From MW101C3 sp943367595 (GTDB lineage: Bacteria > Cyanobacteriota > Cyanobacteriia > PCC-6307 > Cyanobiaceae): a stretch of 64,000 bases of DNA. The notes below the pieces were generated by a model. The model ran no database searches. It was not told the DNA's origin and saw nothing but the letters and a program-made list of their open reading frames with translations. Location: NCBI GenBank assembly GCA_943367595.1, contig CALRJS020000012.1, forward strand, positions 29,614-93,613. Direction: 5' to 3'. A program made the position numbers and the translations under genes. Of this stretch, positions 17,635 to 26,358 are shown in pieces (the first letter of the stretch is position 1; each line of letters begins with the position of its first letter).

Positions 17635-18465
17635 TCAGCCCTGCCAGCCGTCCTTGTGCCGGCGCAGCGCGGCGAGCGTGGCGGCGCTGCCGGCACGCAG
17701 GAACAGATTGGTGGCGCGTTCCAGCGCGATCGTGCTGGGGATGGTGGCCTGGCCCTGGCTCCGGGCCAGCTCCACCTCCGCCAACCGCGCCGTGATCGCG
17801 TCCGCGGCAGCCTCTGGCTCTGCCGCCACCAGCGCAGCGGCCCAGCGCAGGTTGGCGCGGGTGTACTCATGGGCGCACCACACGCGCGTGCTCTCCGGCA
17901 GCTGCGCCAGCTGCTGCAACGAGTGGTGCATCTGCTCCGCCGAGCCCTCGAACAGCCGTCCGCAGCCGGCAGCGAACAGCGTGTCGCCGCAGAACAGCTC
18001 CCCGTGCCCGCCCGGCACCTCGGGCAGCACATAGGCCAGATGGGCTCGGGTGTGCCCCGGTACCTCCAGCACCTCCACGGTCCGGCCCAGCAGGGTGAGG
18101 CGGTCACCGCCACGCACCGGGAGGGTCTGGAGCGGGATGCGGTCGCGGTCGGCGCCAGACGCAATCACCGCAGCGGCGGGCCAACGCTCCAGCAGGCCTG
18201 CGGTGCCACCGATGTGATCGGAGTGGTGGTGGGTCTGCAGCACGGCCACCAGCTCCAGCCGGTGGGCCTCCAGCCAGGCGCGCACCGGCGCCGCCACGGC
18301 GGGATCCACCACCACCGCCCGGCCGGTTGGCTGCTCCGCCCCGGGGGAATCGTGCAGCACGAACACGTAGTTGTCGTTCAGCACCGGGATGAGCGACACG
18401 GCCAGCGCCGGAGGCCGCCCGCCCGTTGCCGCCACGGCCGGCGGCTCGCTGCGGGAGGTCTGCAT
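17635..18465 (-). CDS. gloB: Hydroxyacylglutathione hydrolase (glyoxalase II)
   Basis: A 276-residue metallo-beta-lactamase-fold enzyme that hydrolyses S-lactoylglutathione, completing methylglyoxal detoxification. It has LNDNYVFVLHD at the N-terminus, the metal motif QTHHHSDH, HTRAHLAYVL and FCGDTLFAAGCGR, and AHEYT downstream. The start (18465) lies 29 bp from the divergent hisG start. Confidence 0.95.
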   Translation of the reverse strand: MQTSRSEPPAVAATGGRPPALAVSLIPVLNDNYVFVLHDSPGAEQPTGRAVVVDPAVAAPVRAWLEAHRLELVAVLQTHHHSDHIGGTAGLLERWPAAAVIASGADRDRIPLQTLPVRGGDRLTLLGRTVEVLEVPGHTRAHLAYVLPEVPGGHGELFCGDTLFAAGCGRLFEGSAEQMHHSLQQLAQLPESTRVWCAHEYTRANLRWAAALVAAEPEAAADAITARLAEVELARSQGQATIPSTIALERATNLFLRAGSAATLAALRRHKDGWQG

Positions 18466-18494
18466 CGGTAAAGTCCAGGTTGCGGAGCACGCCC

Positions 18495-19139
18495 ATGATC
18501 ACCGTTGCTCTGGCCAAAGGGGCCCTGCTGAAGGATTCGGTGCGCTGCCTCGCCGCGGCCGGTCTGGATTTCTCCGCCCTGCTCGACAGCGACAACCGTC
18601 AGTTGATGGTGCCCAGCCCGTGCGGCACCGCCCGCGCCCTGCTGGTGCGCAACGCTGATGTGCCTGTCTATGTGGCCTACGGCCAGGCCCAGCTGGGCAT
18701 CGTCGGCGAAGACGTCCTGCGCGAGCACCAGCTGCCGGTGGCCCCCCTGGTGGATCTCGGTTTCGGTGGCTGCCGCATGGCCGTGGCGGTGAAGGCGAGC
18801 AGCGGCTACCGCCGGGCCGCCGATCTGCCCGCCCATTGCCGCGTGGCCAGCAAGTTCGTGCGCTGCGCCGAAACCTTCTTCAACCAGCTCGACCTGCCGG
18901 TGGAGCTCATTCATCTCACCGGGTCGGTGGAGCTGGGCCCGATCACCGGCATGTCGGAGGCGATCGTGGATCTGGTGGCCACCGGCCGCACCCTGCGCGA
19001 CAACGGGCTGGTGGCCATTGAAGACCTGTTCCACAGCACCGCCCGGCTGATCGGCCACCCCCTGGCCCTGCGGCTGGATCAGGGCCAGCTGCAGACGATC
19101 ATCGACCGGGTGGCGGCGGCCCGTCTGGAGGCGCGCTGA
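18495..19139 (+). CDS. hisG: ATP phosphoribosyltransferase, short form
   Basis: Catalyses the first step of histidine biosynthesis (ATP + PRPP). The 214-residue length is the short HisG form, which in known organisms needs the regulatory partner HisZ. The family signature is seen in ELGPITGMSEAIVDLVATG. The ATG at 18495 gives the standard start MITVALAKGALL. Its TGA overlaps the ATG of the next ABC transporter gene by one base, so translation of the two is probably coupled. Confidence 0.96.
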   Translation: MITVALAKGALLKDSVRCLAAAGLDFSALLDSDNRQLMVPSPCGTARALLVRNADVPVYVAYGQAQLGIVGEDVLREHQLPVAPLVDLGFGGCRMAVAVKASSGYRRAADLPAHCRVASKFVRCAETFFNQLDLPVELIHLTGSVELGPITGMSEAIVDLVATGRTLRDNGLVAIEDLFHSTARLIGHPLALRLDQGQLQTIIDRVAAARLEAR

Positions 19140-20938
19140 TGGCCGCCCGCGACCGTCAGCGCCTGCTCAACCTGGTTCCTTATCTGGGCCGCGACCGCCG
19201 CCGCCTGCTGCTCACGCTGCTGCTGCTGATCCCCGTCGCCTTCTCGGCGGCCGTACAGCCGCTGCTGGTGGGCCAGGCGATCTCGGTGCTGCGTAATGAG
19301 CCCAGGGCCGCCTGGCTCGTGGGCCAGAGCGTGCCCATGGCGATGCGCACCCTGGTGCTGTGCCTGCTGGCGGCGGTGCTGGTGCGGCTGGCGCTGCAGG
19401 GGGTGCAGAGCTACAGCGTGCAGGCCGTGGGGCAGCGGCTCACCGCCCGCATCCGCGACGACCTGTTCCGCCATGCGATGGCCCTGTCGCTGCGCTTCCA
19501 CGACCGCACCCCGGTGGGCAAGCTGCTCACCCGCCTCACCAGCGATGTGGACGCCCTGGCCGAGGTGTTCGGCAGCGGCGCCATCGGTGTGCTCGCCGAC
19601 CTAGTGACCCTGGTGGTGATCGCCGTCACCATGCTCTCGATCGAGTTCCGGCTCGGCGCCCTGCTGCTGGTGATCCAGATTCCGGTGGTGGTGGTGATCC
19701 TCTGGCTGCAGGGGCGCTACCGCAAAGCCAACTACCGCGTGCGCGAAGAGCTCAGCCAGCTCAACGCCGACCTGCAGGAAAACCTGCAGGGGCTGGATGT
19801 GGTGCAGATGTTCCGGCGTGAGGGGGTGAACAGCGCCCGCTTCGGCGTCACCACCAACGCCTACCGCAAGGCGGTCGACGGCACGATCTTCTACGAGAGT
19901 GCGATCTCCGCCTTCATCGAATGGGTGGCCCTCACGGCCGTGGCGATCGTGCTGGCCCTGGGCGGCTGGATGGTCACCGACGGCACCATCGGCCTGGGCA
20001 CCCTCACCACCTTCATCCTGTTCTCCCAGCGCCTGTTCGATCCGCTGCGTCAGCTGGCGGAGCGCTTCACCCAGATCCAGGGCGGGCTCACGGCGGTGCA
20101 GCGCATCGGTGAGCTGCTGGAGGAACCGATCGAGATCAGCGATCTGGCCATCGAACAACGCACCGCCGCCGCCCGCCGCTCCGGCCGCGAACGGGCCAGC
20201 GAGGGCGAGGTGATCTTCGAGAACGTCTCGTTCGCCTACCGTCCCGACGACCCGATCCTCACCGACCTCAGCTTCCGCATCGCCCCGGGCGAGCACGTGG
20301 CCCTGGTGGGCCCCACCGGCTCCGGCAAGACCACCGTGATCCGCCTGCTCTGCCGGCTCTACGAGCCGCAGCAGGGGCGGATCCTGCTCGATGGCATCGA
20401 CATCCGCGAGCTGCCCAGCCTCACGCTGCGCCAGCGGCTGGGGGTGGTGCTGCAGGACACCTTCCTGTTCAGCGGCAACGTGGCCGACAACCTGCGCCTC
20501 GATGCGGCGATCCCCGACGACGAACTGCAGCGGATCTGCCGCGAGCTCGGTCTCGATGCCCTGCTGCGGCGTCTTCCCGACGGGCTGGCCACCGAACTGC
20601 GCGAGCGGGGCGGCAACCTGTCCTCGGGCGAGCGGCAGCTGCTGGCGGTGGCGCGGGTGGCGATCCGCGACCCTTCCGTGCTGGTGATGGATGAGGCCAC
20701 CGCCTTCATGGATCCCTCCACCGAAGCCACCCTGCAGCGCGACCTCGACAAACTGCTGAAGGCCCGCACCGCGATCGTGATCGCCCACCGCCTGGCCACC
20801 GTGGAGGCCGCCGACCGGATCCTGGTGCTGCGGCGCGGCCGCTTGATCGAGCAGGGCACTCACCGGGAGCTGCGCCAGGCCGGTGGGCTCTACGCCCAGC
20901 TGGCCGATCTTCAGGAGCGCGGCCTGGCCAGGCTCTGA
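19139..20938 (+). CDS. ABC exporter with fused membrane and ATPase domains (MsbA/MdlB-like)
   Basis: A 599-residue half-transporter expected to work as a dimer in the cytoplasmic membrane. Six membrane helices occupy about residues 1-320, followed by Walker A GPTGSGKTT, the signature region LSSGERQL and Walker B VLVMDEAT. The substrate is unknown; lipid or peptide export is typical. It overlaps hisG by one base although no functional link is known. Confidence 0.93.
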   Translation: MAARDRQRLLNLVPYLGRDRRRLLLTLLLLIPVAFSAAVQPLLVGQAISVLRNEPRAAWLVGQSVPMAMRTLVLCLLAAVLVRLALQGVQSYSVQAVGQRLTARIRDDLFRHAMALSLRFHDRTPVGKLLTRLTSDVDALAEVFGSGAIGVLADLVTLVVIAVTMLSIEFRLGALLLVIQIPVVVVILWLQGRYRKANYRVREELSQLNADLQENLQGLDVVQMFRREGVNSARFGVTTNAYRKAVDGTIFYESAISAFIEWVALTAVAIVLALGGWMVTDGTIGLGTLTTFILFSQRLFDPLRQLAERFTQIQGGLTAVQRIGELLEEPIEISDLAIEQRTAAARRSGRERASEGEVIFENVSFAYRPDDPILTDLSFRIAPGEHVALVGPTGSGKTTVIRLLCRLYEPQQGRILLDGIDIRELPSLTLRQRLGVVLQDTFLFSGNVADNLRLDAAIPDDELQRICRELGLDALLRRLPDGLATELRERGGNLSSGERQLLAVARVAIRDPSVLVMDEATAFMDPSTEATLQRDLDKLLKARTAIVIAHRLATVEAADRILVLRRGRLIEQGTHRELRQAGGLYAQLADLQERGLARL

Positions 20939-21690
20939 ACCCAGCTCTCGATCACGTCGGCGAGCTGATAGGGCGACTGGCGCATCGGCAGATGGCCGCA
21001 GCCCTGCAGTTCTGCCAGCTCGTGCCGGTCGGAGTAACCCGCCAGATGGCGCACGTAGCGGGGCTCCATCACCTGGTCGCGGCTGCCCGCGATCCAGAGG
21101 CTCGGCACCTGCAGGCCGGCCACCAGCGCCGGCAGCTGGCGCACGGCGCCGCGGTTGGTGCTGCAGGCCAGCAGGCTGCGGGCCGCCCGCTGCTCGGCGA
21201 TCAGGGGGCTGCGGATGGCACCGGTGCCCGGCAGCTCCGCCAGCCAGCTGGGGCGCCACTGCAGGAACAGCCGGCCGCCGTTGCGCAGCTGGCTGAAGGC
21301 GCGCGGCTGATACACCCCGCCCCCCGCCGCGATCTGAATCACCCCCACGAGCCGATCGCCCAGCAGCGGCGCCGCATGCAGCGCTACGCTGCCGCCGAGC
21401 GAGTGGCCCACCAGCACCACGCGCCGCTCTTCCAGGCGGAGGCACTGGTCGGCCACCCAGCGGCCGTAGCTGGCCAGCGTGGGGTGCAGGGAACGGGGAC
21501 GGGGTGTGCCTCCGAAGCCCGGCAGGTCGGGGGTCCAGAGGCGCTGGCGCCCGGCCAGTGCCAGGCGCAGCGGGTCCCAGAGACGGCCGGCCAGCAGCCA
21601 GCCGTGCAGGCACACCAGCAGCGGCTGCTCGTCCCCGGCAGCGGCGGGAGGGGGGGCGACGCCCGGGTCAGCCGGAACGGAACGGGGCAA
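20911..21690 (-). CDS. Alpha/beta-hydrolase
   Basis: A 259-residue hydrolase with the oxyanion segment LLVCLHGWLLAG, nucleophile elbow VGHSLGGS, an acid candidate in GSRDQV and the catalytic His in GCGHLP. The substrate cannot be named. No ATG exists near the start of homology; I use a TTG at 21690, which is uncertain. The 3' end overlaps the end of the convergent ABC exporter by 28 bp. Confidence 0.85.
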   Translation of the reverse strand: MPRSVPADPGVAPPPAAAGDEQPLLVCLHGWLLAGRLWDPLRLALAGRQRLWTPDLPGFGGTPRPRSLHPTLASYGRWVADQCLRLEERRVVLVGHSLGGSVALHAAPLLGDRLVGVIQIAAGGGVYQPRAFSQLRNGGRLFLQWRPSWLAELPGTGAIRSPLIAEQRAARSLLACSTNRGAVRQLPALVAGLQVPSLWIAGSRDQVMEPRYVRHLAGYSDRHELAELQGCGHLPMRQSPYQLADVIESWVQSLARPRS

Positions 21691-21776
21691 TCCAGGGGCG
21701 AAGCAGGCCTCCAGCCTGCAACGGAACCCCCCCGATCGGGCAGGATCGTCCCATTGCGTTGCCTCGGCCCTCAGGA

Positions 21777-22265
21777 TTGGACTCCGACCCCCTTCTCTCC
21801 AGCTTCTACGGCGTCGGATTCCGCCTCTGCCCCACGCCCAATCCGCAGCTGCAGCTGGTGTTGAGCGAAGACCGGGACATCGATCTTGTGGAGCTCGAAA
21901 AACTCTGCGATGCGGTGGGCTGGAGCCGCCGGCCGCTGCGGCGGGTGCGCAAGGCGCTGCAGCACAGCCTGCTGCGCGTGGGGCTCTGGCGCCACGATCC
22001 ACGCGTGCCACGGCTGGTGGGCTTCGCGCGCTGCACCGGCGATGGCGTGCTGGAAGCCACGGTGTGGGATGTGGCGGTGCACCCGCTCTATCAGGGAGCG
22101 GGCCTGGGGCGGCAGCTGATGGCCTACGTGCTCGACCGCCTGCGCACCATGGAGGTGGAGCGCGTGAGCCTGTTCGCCGACCCCGACGTGGTGGGCTTCT
22201 ACCAGTCGCAGGGCTGGGAGCTGGAGCCGCGTCAGCGGCGCTGCGCCTTCTGGTACTCCCCCTGA
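21777..22265 (+). CDS. GNAT-family N-acetyltransferase
   Basis: An acetyl-CoA-dependent acetyltransferase of about 162 residues. The acetyl-CoA pyrophosphate loop is seen in HPLYQGAGLGRQLM and the final beta strand in VVGFYQSQGWELEP. The substrate is unknown. The start is ambiguous: TTG codons at 21777 or 21759 are both possible and no ATG lies nearby. It diverges from the hydrolase gene, and their 5' regions are very close. Confidence 0.85.
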   Translation: MDSDPLLSSFYGVGFRLCPTPNPQLQLVLSEDRDIDLVELEKLCDAVGWSRRPLRRVRKALQHSLLRVGLWRHDPRVPRLVGFARCTGDGVLEATVWDVAVHPLYQGAGLGRQLMAYVLDRLRTMEVERVSLFADPDVVGFYQSQGWELEPRQRRCAFWYSP

Positions 22266-22287
22266 CCACCCGTCCCGCCGCTCGCCC

Positions 22288-22995
22288 TCACAGCTGGTAG
22301 TAGCGGCGGGCGAGCTCGCCGGCCTCGGCGCCGTGGCGCCAGGCACGCCTGAGCCGCGCATTGCGCCAGGTGGTGCGCCACACCCCCAGCCGCCGCCAGC
22401 GCCTGCCTTCCACCCGCACCACCGGCCCCAGGCAGCGGACCGGCGCCCGCCGGCGCAGGCGCAGCACCAGGTCGAGGTCCTCCATCAGGGGCAGGGGACG
22501 CAGCCCACCGGCCCGCTCCAGCAGGCGCCGCGGCAGCAGCAGCCCCTGATCGCCGTAGGGCGTGCGCGCCCAGCGGCTGCGCAGCTCCACGCCCGCCTCC
22601 ATCAGCCGCAGGGCCAGGCCAGGCTCCGGCACCTGCAGGCGGAAGTACCAGGCCGCTTCAGCCTGCCCCAGCGCCGCCCGCACCGGCTCCCACCAGCGCG
22701 GCGGCAGACGCAGATCGCCATGCAGGAGCAGCAGCCAGGGGGCGTCCGTGGCGGCCACCCCCGCCGCCAGCTGGGCACCCCGCCCCCCGGCGGCCTGCTG
22801 CAGCACCGCACCGGCCAGCCGCGCCAGCCGGCCGCTGCCATCGGAGCTGCCACCATCCACCACCAGCAGTTCGCTGATCAGCCCGGGCGGCGCCAGCGAC
22901 AGATCGGCCAGCAGCAGGGGCAGGTGGGCCGCCTCATTGCGCACGGGGATCACCACGGCGATCCCCGGCGGTGCAGCGGCCGTCAGCGGTGCCAT
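22288..22995 (-). CDS. Family-2 glycosyltransferase, TIGR04283 type
   Basis: A 235-residue GT2 enzyme starting with AVVIPVRNEAAHLPLLL, followed by VVDGGSSDGS and a LLLLHGDLRLPP segment with a DxR-type motif. This combination is that of the small TIGR04283 family, annotated as an arsenosugar-biosynthesis or rSAM-associated transferase. The ATG at 22995 overlaps the end of the preceding gene by 13 bp. The two transferases usually occur as a pair; here they follow an HtrA-type protease in one likely operon. Confidence 0.85.
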   Translation of the reverse strand: MAPLTAAAPPGIAVVIPVRNEAAHLPLLLADLSLAPPGLISELLVVDGGSSDGSGRLARLAGAVLQQAAGGRGAQLAAGVAATDAPWLLLLHGDLRLPPRWWEPVRAALGQAEAAWYFRLQVPEPGLALRLMEAGVELRSRWARTPYGDQGLLLPRRLLERAGGLRPLPLMEDLDLVLRLRRRAPVRCLGPVVRVEGRRWRRLGVWRTTWRNARLRRAWRHGAEAGELARRYYQL

Positions 22996-23624
22996 GGCGC
23001 CAGGTCGCCGACGCGGTCGAGATCGCTGCGCAGCGCCAGCAGGTTGGGCTCCAGACGGCATTGGCGGGCCAGCTGCAGGGTCTGCTCCAATACCGCCGAG
23101 GTGCCCCAGTCGATGCCACAGAACAGCGCAGGCTCAGGCCGGCGCAGACCGATCAGCCAATAACCACCGTCGGCGGCGGGGCCCAGCACCAGGGGGCTGT
23201 GCTCCAGCGCCGCGAAAGCAGCGGCCAGATCCGCGCCCTCCAGCAGCGGCAGGTCGGTGCCGATCAGCACCACCCGCTGGGCCCCGGCGCGAAAGGCGCG
23301 CTGAAACTGGCGGGCGATGCGCACGCCCAGGTTGCCCTTCCCCTGCAGCGCCACCGCCTCAAGGCCTGCGCCGCGCCCCCAGCGCCCTGCCGCCCGCGGG
23401 CCCAGCCCCTCCACGGCCAGCAGCGGGGAGCAGTGGCCGGCAGCGGCCAGAACCCTGGCCACCACAAGGGTGTGGGCGGTGAGCCGGCGCTGGATCCGGG
23501 CCGCCGGTACGGCGCCGATGCTGGCACCCAGGCGCCGCTTGCAGCGGCCCGGGGCGGGCCAGCGCGCCATCACCACCAGAACACGCTGCCCCCTGGGTGA
23601 GGGAGCCGGCTCAACCTCGCTCAT
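22983..23624 (-). CDS. DUF2064/TIGR04282 glycosyltransferase
   Basis: A 213-residue nucleotide-diphospho-sugar-transferase-like protein with VLVVMARWPAPGRCKRRLG, GTDLPLL and GPAADGGYWLIGL, the signature blocks of TIGR04282 (annotated for arsenosugar biosynthesis). Its ATG overlaps the stop codon of the upstream protease gene by four bases (ATGA) and its 3' end overlaps the next transferase. No radical-SAM arsenosugar enzyme (ArsS) or ArsM methylase is in the window, so the pathway link is family-based only. Confidence 0.86.
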   Translation of the reverse strand: MSEVEPAPSPRGQRVLVVMARWPAPGRCKRRLGASIGAVPAARIQRRLTAHTLVVARVLAAAGHCSPLLAVEGLGPRAAGRWGRGAGLEAVALQGKGNLGVRIARQFQRAFRAGAQRVVLIGTDLPLLEGADLAAAFAALEHSPLVLGPAADGGYWLIGLRRPEPALFCGIDWGTSAVLEQTLQLARQCRLEPNLLALRSDLDRVGDLAPWHR

Positions 23625-24796
23625 CCAGGCGACTTGAGCTCCGCCGGTCGCATGTTGAGCGTGAGGGTCTGGTTGCCACGGCGCACTTTGATCGTCATCT
23701 CACTGCCGACCCGCACCTGATCCACCGCCACCTGCACCTCGGAGGGGCTGCGCACGGCCTTGTTGTCCACCTGTTCGATCAGGTCGCAGGGCTTGAGGCC
23801 CCCCTGCTCGGCGGGGCTGCGGGGCAGCACCTCCACCACCACCACACCCTGGACCTCCGGCAGCTCGCACTCGGAGGAGGTGGCGTTGATCTCCCGCGCC
23901 AGCTGGGGCGTGAGCGCCTGCAGGCGCACGCCGATGTAGGGATGCGAGGCGCGGCCTTTCTCCAGGATCTGGGCGGCGATCTGGCGGGCCAGGTTGACCG
24001 GGATCGCAAAGCTGAGGCCGGCCCCGGGCGCCTGACGGATGGCGGTGTTCACGCCGATCACCTGCCCCCGGTCGTTGATCAGCGGCCCACCGCTGTTGCC
24101 GGGGTTCACGGCCGCGTCGGTCTGGATGTAGGGCACCCGCTGGCCTTCGCCGATGGCATTGGTGCGCTGGATGGCGCTGATGATCCCGGCGGTGACGGTG
24201 TTGTCGAGCCCGAGCGGGTTGCCGATCGCGATCGCCCACTCCCCGGGCCGCACGCGGGCGGAATCCCCCAGCGGCGCCACAGGCAGCCCCTGGGCCACCA
24301 CTTTCACCACGGCGATGTCGGTGAGCGGATCACTGCCGAGCACCTTGCCGGTGAAGCTGCGCCCGTCGGGCAGCGTGATCGACACCTCGTTGGCCCCCTC
24401 CACCACGTGGGCGTTGGTGATGATCACCCCGTCGGAGCGGGTGATGAAGCCCGAGCCCTGCCCCTGCTGCTGCTGAATCGCCGGTCCACGGCCAAACAGG
24501 CCGCCCAGCGGGTTGATCACCCGCTTGACCGTGTCGATGCGCACCACGGCCGGACCCACCTTCTCGACCGCGTTGACGATGAAGCTGTTGCCCGTCTGCA
24601 GCGGCCCCGCCGGCGGGGCATCGCTCACCTTCGGCAGCGCGGGGGCACGATCGCTCTGGGGGAGCTGAGGCAGCCGGGGCAGGCCGGGCAGGTCCGGCAG
24701 GCTCACCGCGCAGCCGCTCATGGCGATCCCCAGCAGTCCGGCAGTGAGGCCAGCCCGTGGAAACCGGCGCGGACGGGAGAGACGGACAGGGGACAT
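23621..24796 (-). CDS. HtrA/Deg-type serine protease with PDZ domain, probable lipoprotein
   Basis: A 391-residue periplasmic quality-control protease. The N-terminus has a hydrophobic segment ending MSGC, a lipobox-like site. The trypsin-like domain carries the triad His (ITNAHVV), Asp (LTDIAVV) and Ser (GNSGGPL), followed by one PDZ domain from about residue 285. It is the first gene of an overlapping trio with the two glycosyltransferases and diverges from dnaA with only about 90 bp between starts. Confidence 0.94.
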   Translation of the reverse strand: MSPVRLSRPRRFPRAGLTAGLLGIAMSGCAVSLPDLPGLPRLPQLPQSDRAPALPKVSDAPPAGPLQTGNSFIVNAVEKVGPAVVRIDTVKRVINPLGGLFGRGPAIQQQQGQGSGFITRSDGVIITNAHVVEGANEVSITLPDGRSFTGKVLGSDPLTDIAVVKVVAQGLPVAPLGDSARVRPGEWAIAIGNPLGLDNTVTAGIISAIQRTNAIGEGQRVPYIQTDAAVNPGNSGGPLINDRGQVIGVNTAIRQAPGAGLSFAIPVNLARQIAAQILEKGRASHPYIGVRLQALTPQLAREINATSSECELPEVQGVVVVEVLPRSPAEQGGLKPCDLIEQVDNKAVRSPSEVQVAVDQVRVGSEMTIKVRRGNQTLTLNMRPAELKSPG

Positions 24797-24885
24797 CGCG
24801 AGCGGGCAGGCCAGGTCAGGATGCGCCTCAACGGAGGCCGCCCGCCTGGAAGGTCTCTGCCTATATTCGGCCCCCGGGCGTTGGG

Positions 24886-26319
24886 GTGGTGGTGCAGCAG
24901 GGTGATCAGCTGTGGCACCGAGTTCAGGATTCGCTTCAGGCCAATCTGAGCAAGCCCACCTTCGAAACCTGGATCCGTCCAGCCCGCTGTGCCGGCTTCA
25001 GCAATGGGGTGCTGCAGCTGGAGGCGCCGAACAGCTTCGCCTGCGGCTGGCTGCGCAAGAACTACCTCACCACCATTGCCGCCGTCGCCTCCGAGCTCGC
25101 CGGCCACGGTGTCGCCGTGGAGGTGTCCACCGCCCAGGCGGTCGCTGAGCAGGGCCCTGATGGGCTGCCGGAGTCCATGGGCGGCGAGGGGGGGCCGGTA
25201 TCGGCCGGTGCCAGGGCGATGGCGGGCCCGTCCTCCGGCGGCCCGGTGCTGGCAGCCACCGCCAGCGGCGAAACGCCCAGGCGGCCGGCGCCGGGGCTCA
25301 ACCCCCGCTATGTGTTCAACCGCTTCGTGGTGGGGCCCAACAGCCGCATGGCCCATGCGGCCTCGCTGGCGGTGGCCGAGGCGCCGGGGCGGGAATTCAA
25401 CCCCCTGTTCCTCTGCGGGGGGGTCGGCCTGGGCAAGACCCACCTGATGCAGGCGATCGGCCACTACCGCGTCGAGATCGACCCGGACGCGCGCGTCTTC
25501 TACGTGTCCACCGAGTCGTTCACCAACGACCTGATCCAGGCGATCCGCAAGGACGGCATGCAGAAGTTCCGCGACCGCTACCGGGCCGCCGATCTGATCC
25601 TGGTGGACGACATCCAGTTCATCGAAGGCAAGGAGTACACCCAGGAGGAGTTCTTCCACACCTTCAACGCCCTGCATGAGGCGGGGCGCCAGATCGTGAT
25701 CGCCAGCGATCGCCCCCCCAGCCAGATTCCCCGCTTGCAGGAGCGCCTGATCTCACGCTTCTCGATGGGCCTGATCGCCGACATCCAGACCCCGGACCTG
25801 GAGACCCGCATGGCGATCCTGCACAAGAAGGCGGAGCAGGAACGCATGACCCTGCCGCGCGACCTGATCCAGTACCTGGCGGGCCGCTTCACCTCCAACA
25901 TCCGGGAGCTGGAGGGGGCGCTCACCCGGGCCGTGGCCTTCGCCTCGATCACCGGTCTGCCGATGACGGTGGAATCAGTGGCGCCGATGCTCGACCCGGT
26001 GGGCAACGAGGTGGTGGTGACACCGCAGCAGGTGGTGGAGAAGGTGGCCGAGGTGTTCGGTGTCAGCGTCGACGAGATGCGCAGCAGCAGCCGCAAACGG
26101 GCCGTGAGCCAGGCGCGCCAGGTGGGCATGTACCTGATGCGCCAGACCACCGATCTGAGCCTGCCGCGCATCGGCGATGTGTTCGGCGGCAAGGACCACA
26201 GCACCGTGATGTATGCCGTGGAGCAGGTGGAGAAGAAGCTGGCCAGCGATCCTTCTCTGGCCCGCCAGCTGCAGCAGGTGCGTGATCTCTTGCAGATCGA
26301 CGGCCGTCGCCGGCGCTAG
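24886..26319 (+). CDS. dnaA: Chromosomal replication initiator DnaA
   Basis: The AAA+ protein that opens oriC. Domain I starts with GDQLWHRVQDSLQ. A low-complexity linker (about residues 90-140) precedes the ATPase domain with Walker A GGVGLGKTH and Walker B ILVDDIQF. The C-terminal DNA-binding domain has the signature GGKDHSTVMYAVEQ. Start is one of three consecutive GTG codons (24886, 24889, 24892); the first is used here. No DnaA-box cluster or dnaN is nearby, so this is unlikely to be the origin. Confidence 0.96.
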   Translation: MVVQQGDQLWHRVQDSLQANLSKPTFETWIRPARCAGFSNGVLQLEAPNSFACGWLRKNYLTTIAAVASELAGHGVAVEVSTAQAVAEQGPDGLPESMGGEGGPVSAGARAMAGPSSGGPVLAATASGETPRRPAPGLNPRYVFNRFVVGPNSRMAHAASLAVAEAPGREFNPLFLCGGVGLGKTHLMQAIGHYRVEIDPDARVFYVSTESFTNDLIQAIRKDGMQKFRDRYRAADLILVDDIQFIEGKEYTQEEFFHTFNALHEAGRQIVIASDRPPSQIPRLQERLISRFSMGLIADIQTPDLETRMAILHKKAEQERMTLPRDLIQYLAGRFTSNIRELEGALTRAVAFASITGLPMTVESVAPMLDPVGNEVVVTPQQVVEKVAEVFGVSVDEMRSSSRKRAVSQARQVGMYLMRQTTDLSLPRIGDVFGGKDHSTVMYAVEQVEKKLASDPSLARQLQQVRDLLQIDGRRRR

Positions 26320-26358
26320 AGGCTGGTGGTGATCTGCAGCCGTTGATCGGCCCTTGGT

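Noticed and set aside
15978..18164. The ridA frame stays open for over 700 codons upstream
   Set aside because: The upstream part lies antisense to the ABC ATPase gene and into gloB; RidA homology and normal length begin at the ATG at 16379.
24797..24885. Possible replication origin between htrA and dnaA
   Set aside because: No DnaA-box-like TTATCCACA sites or AT-rich unwinding segment are seen in this 90-bp GC-rich gap.
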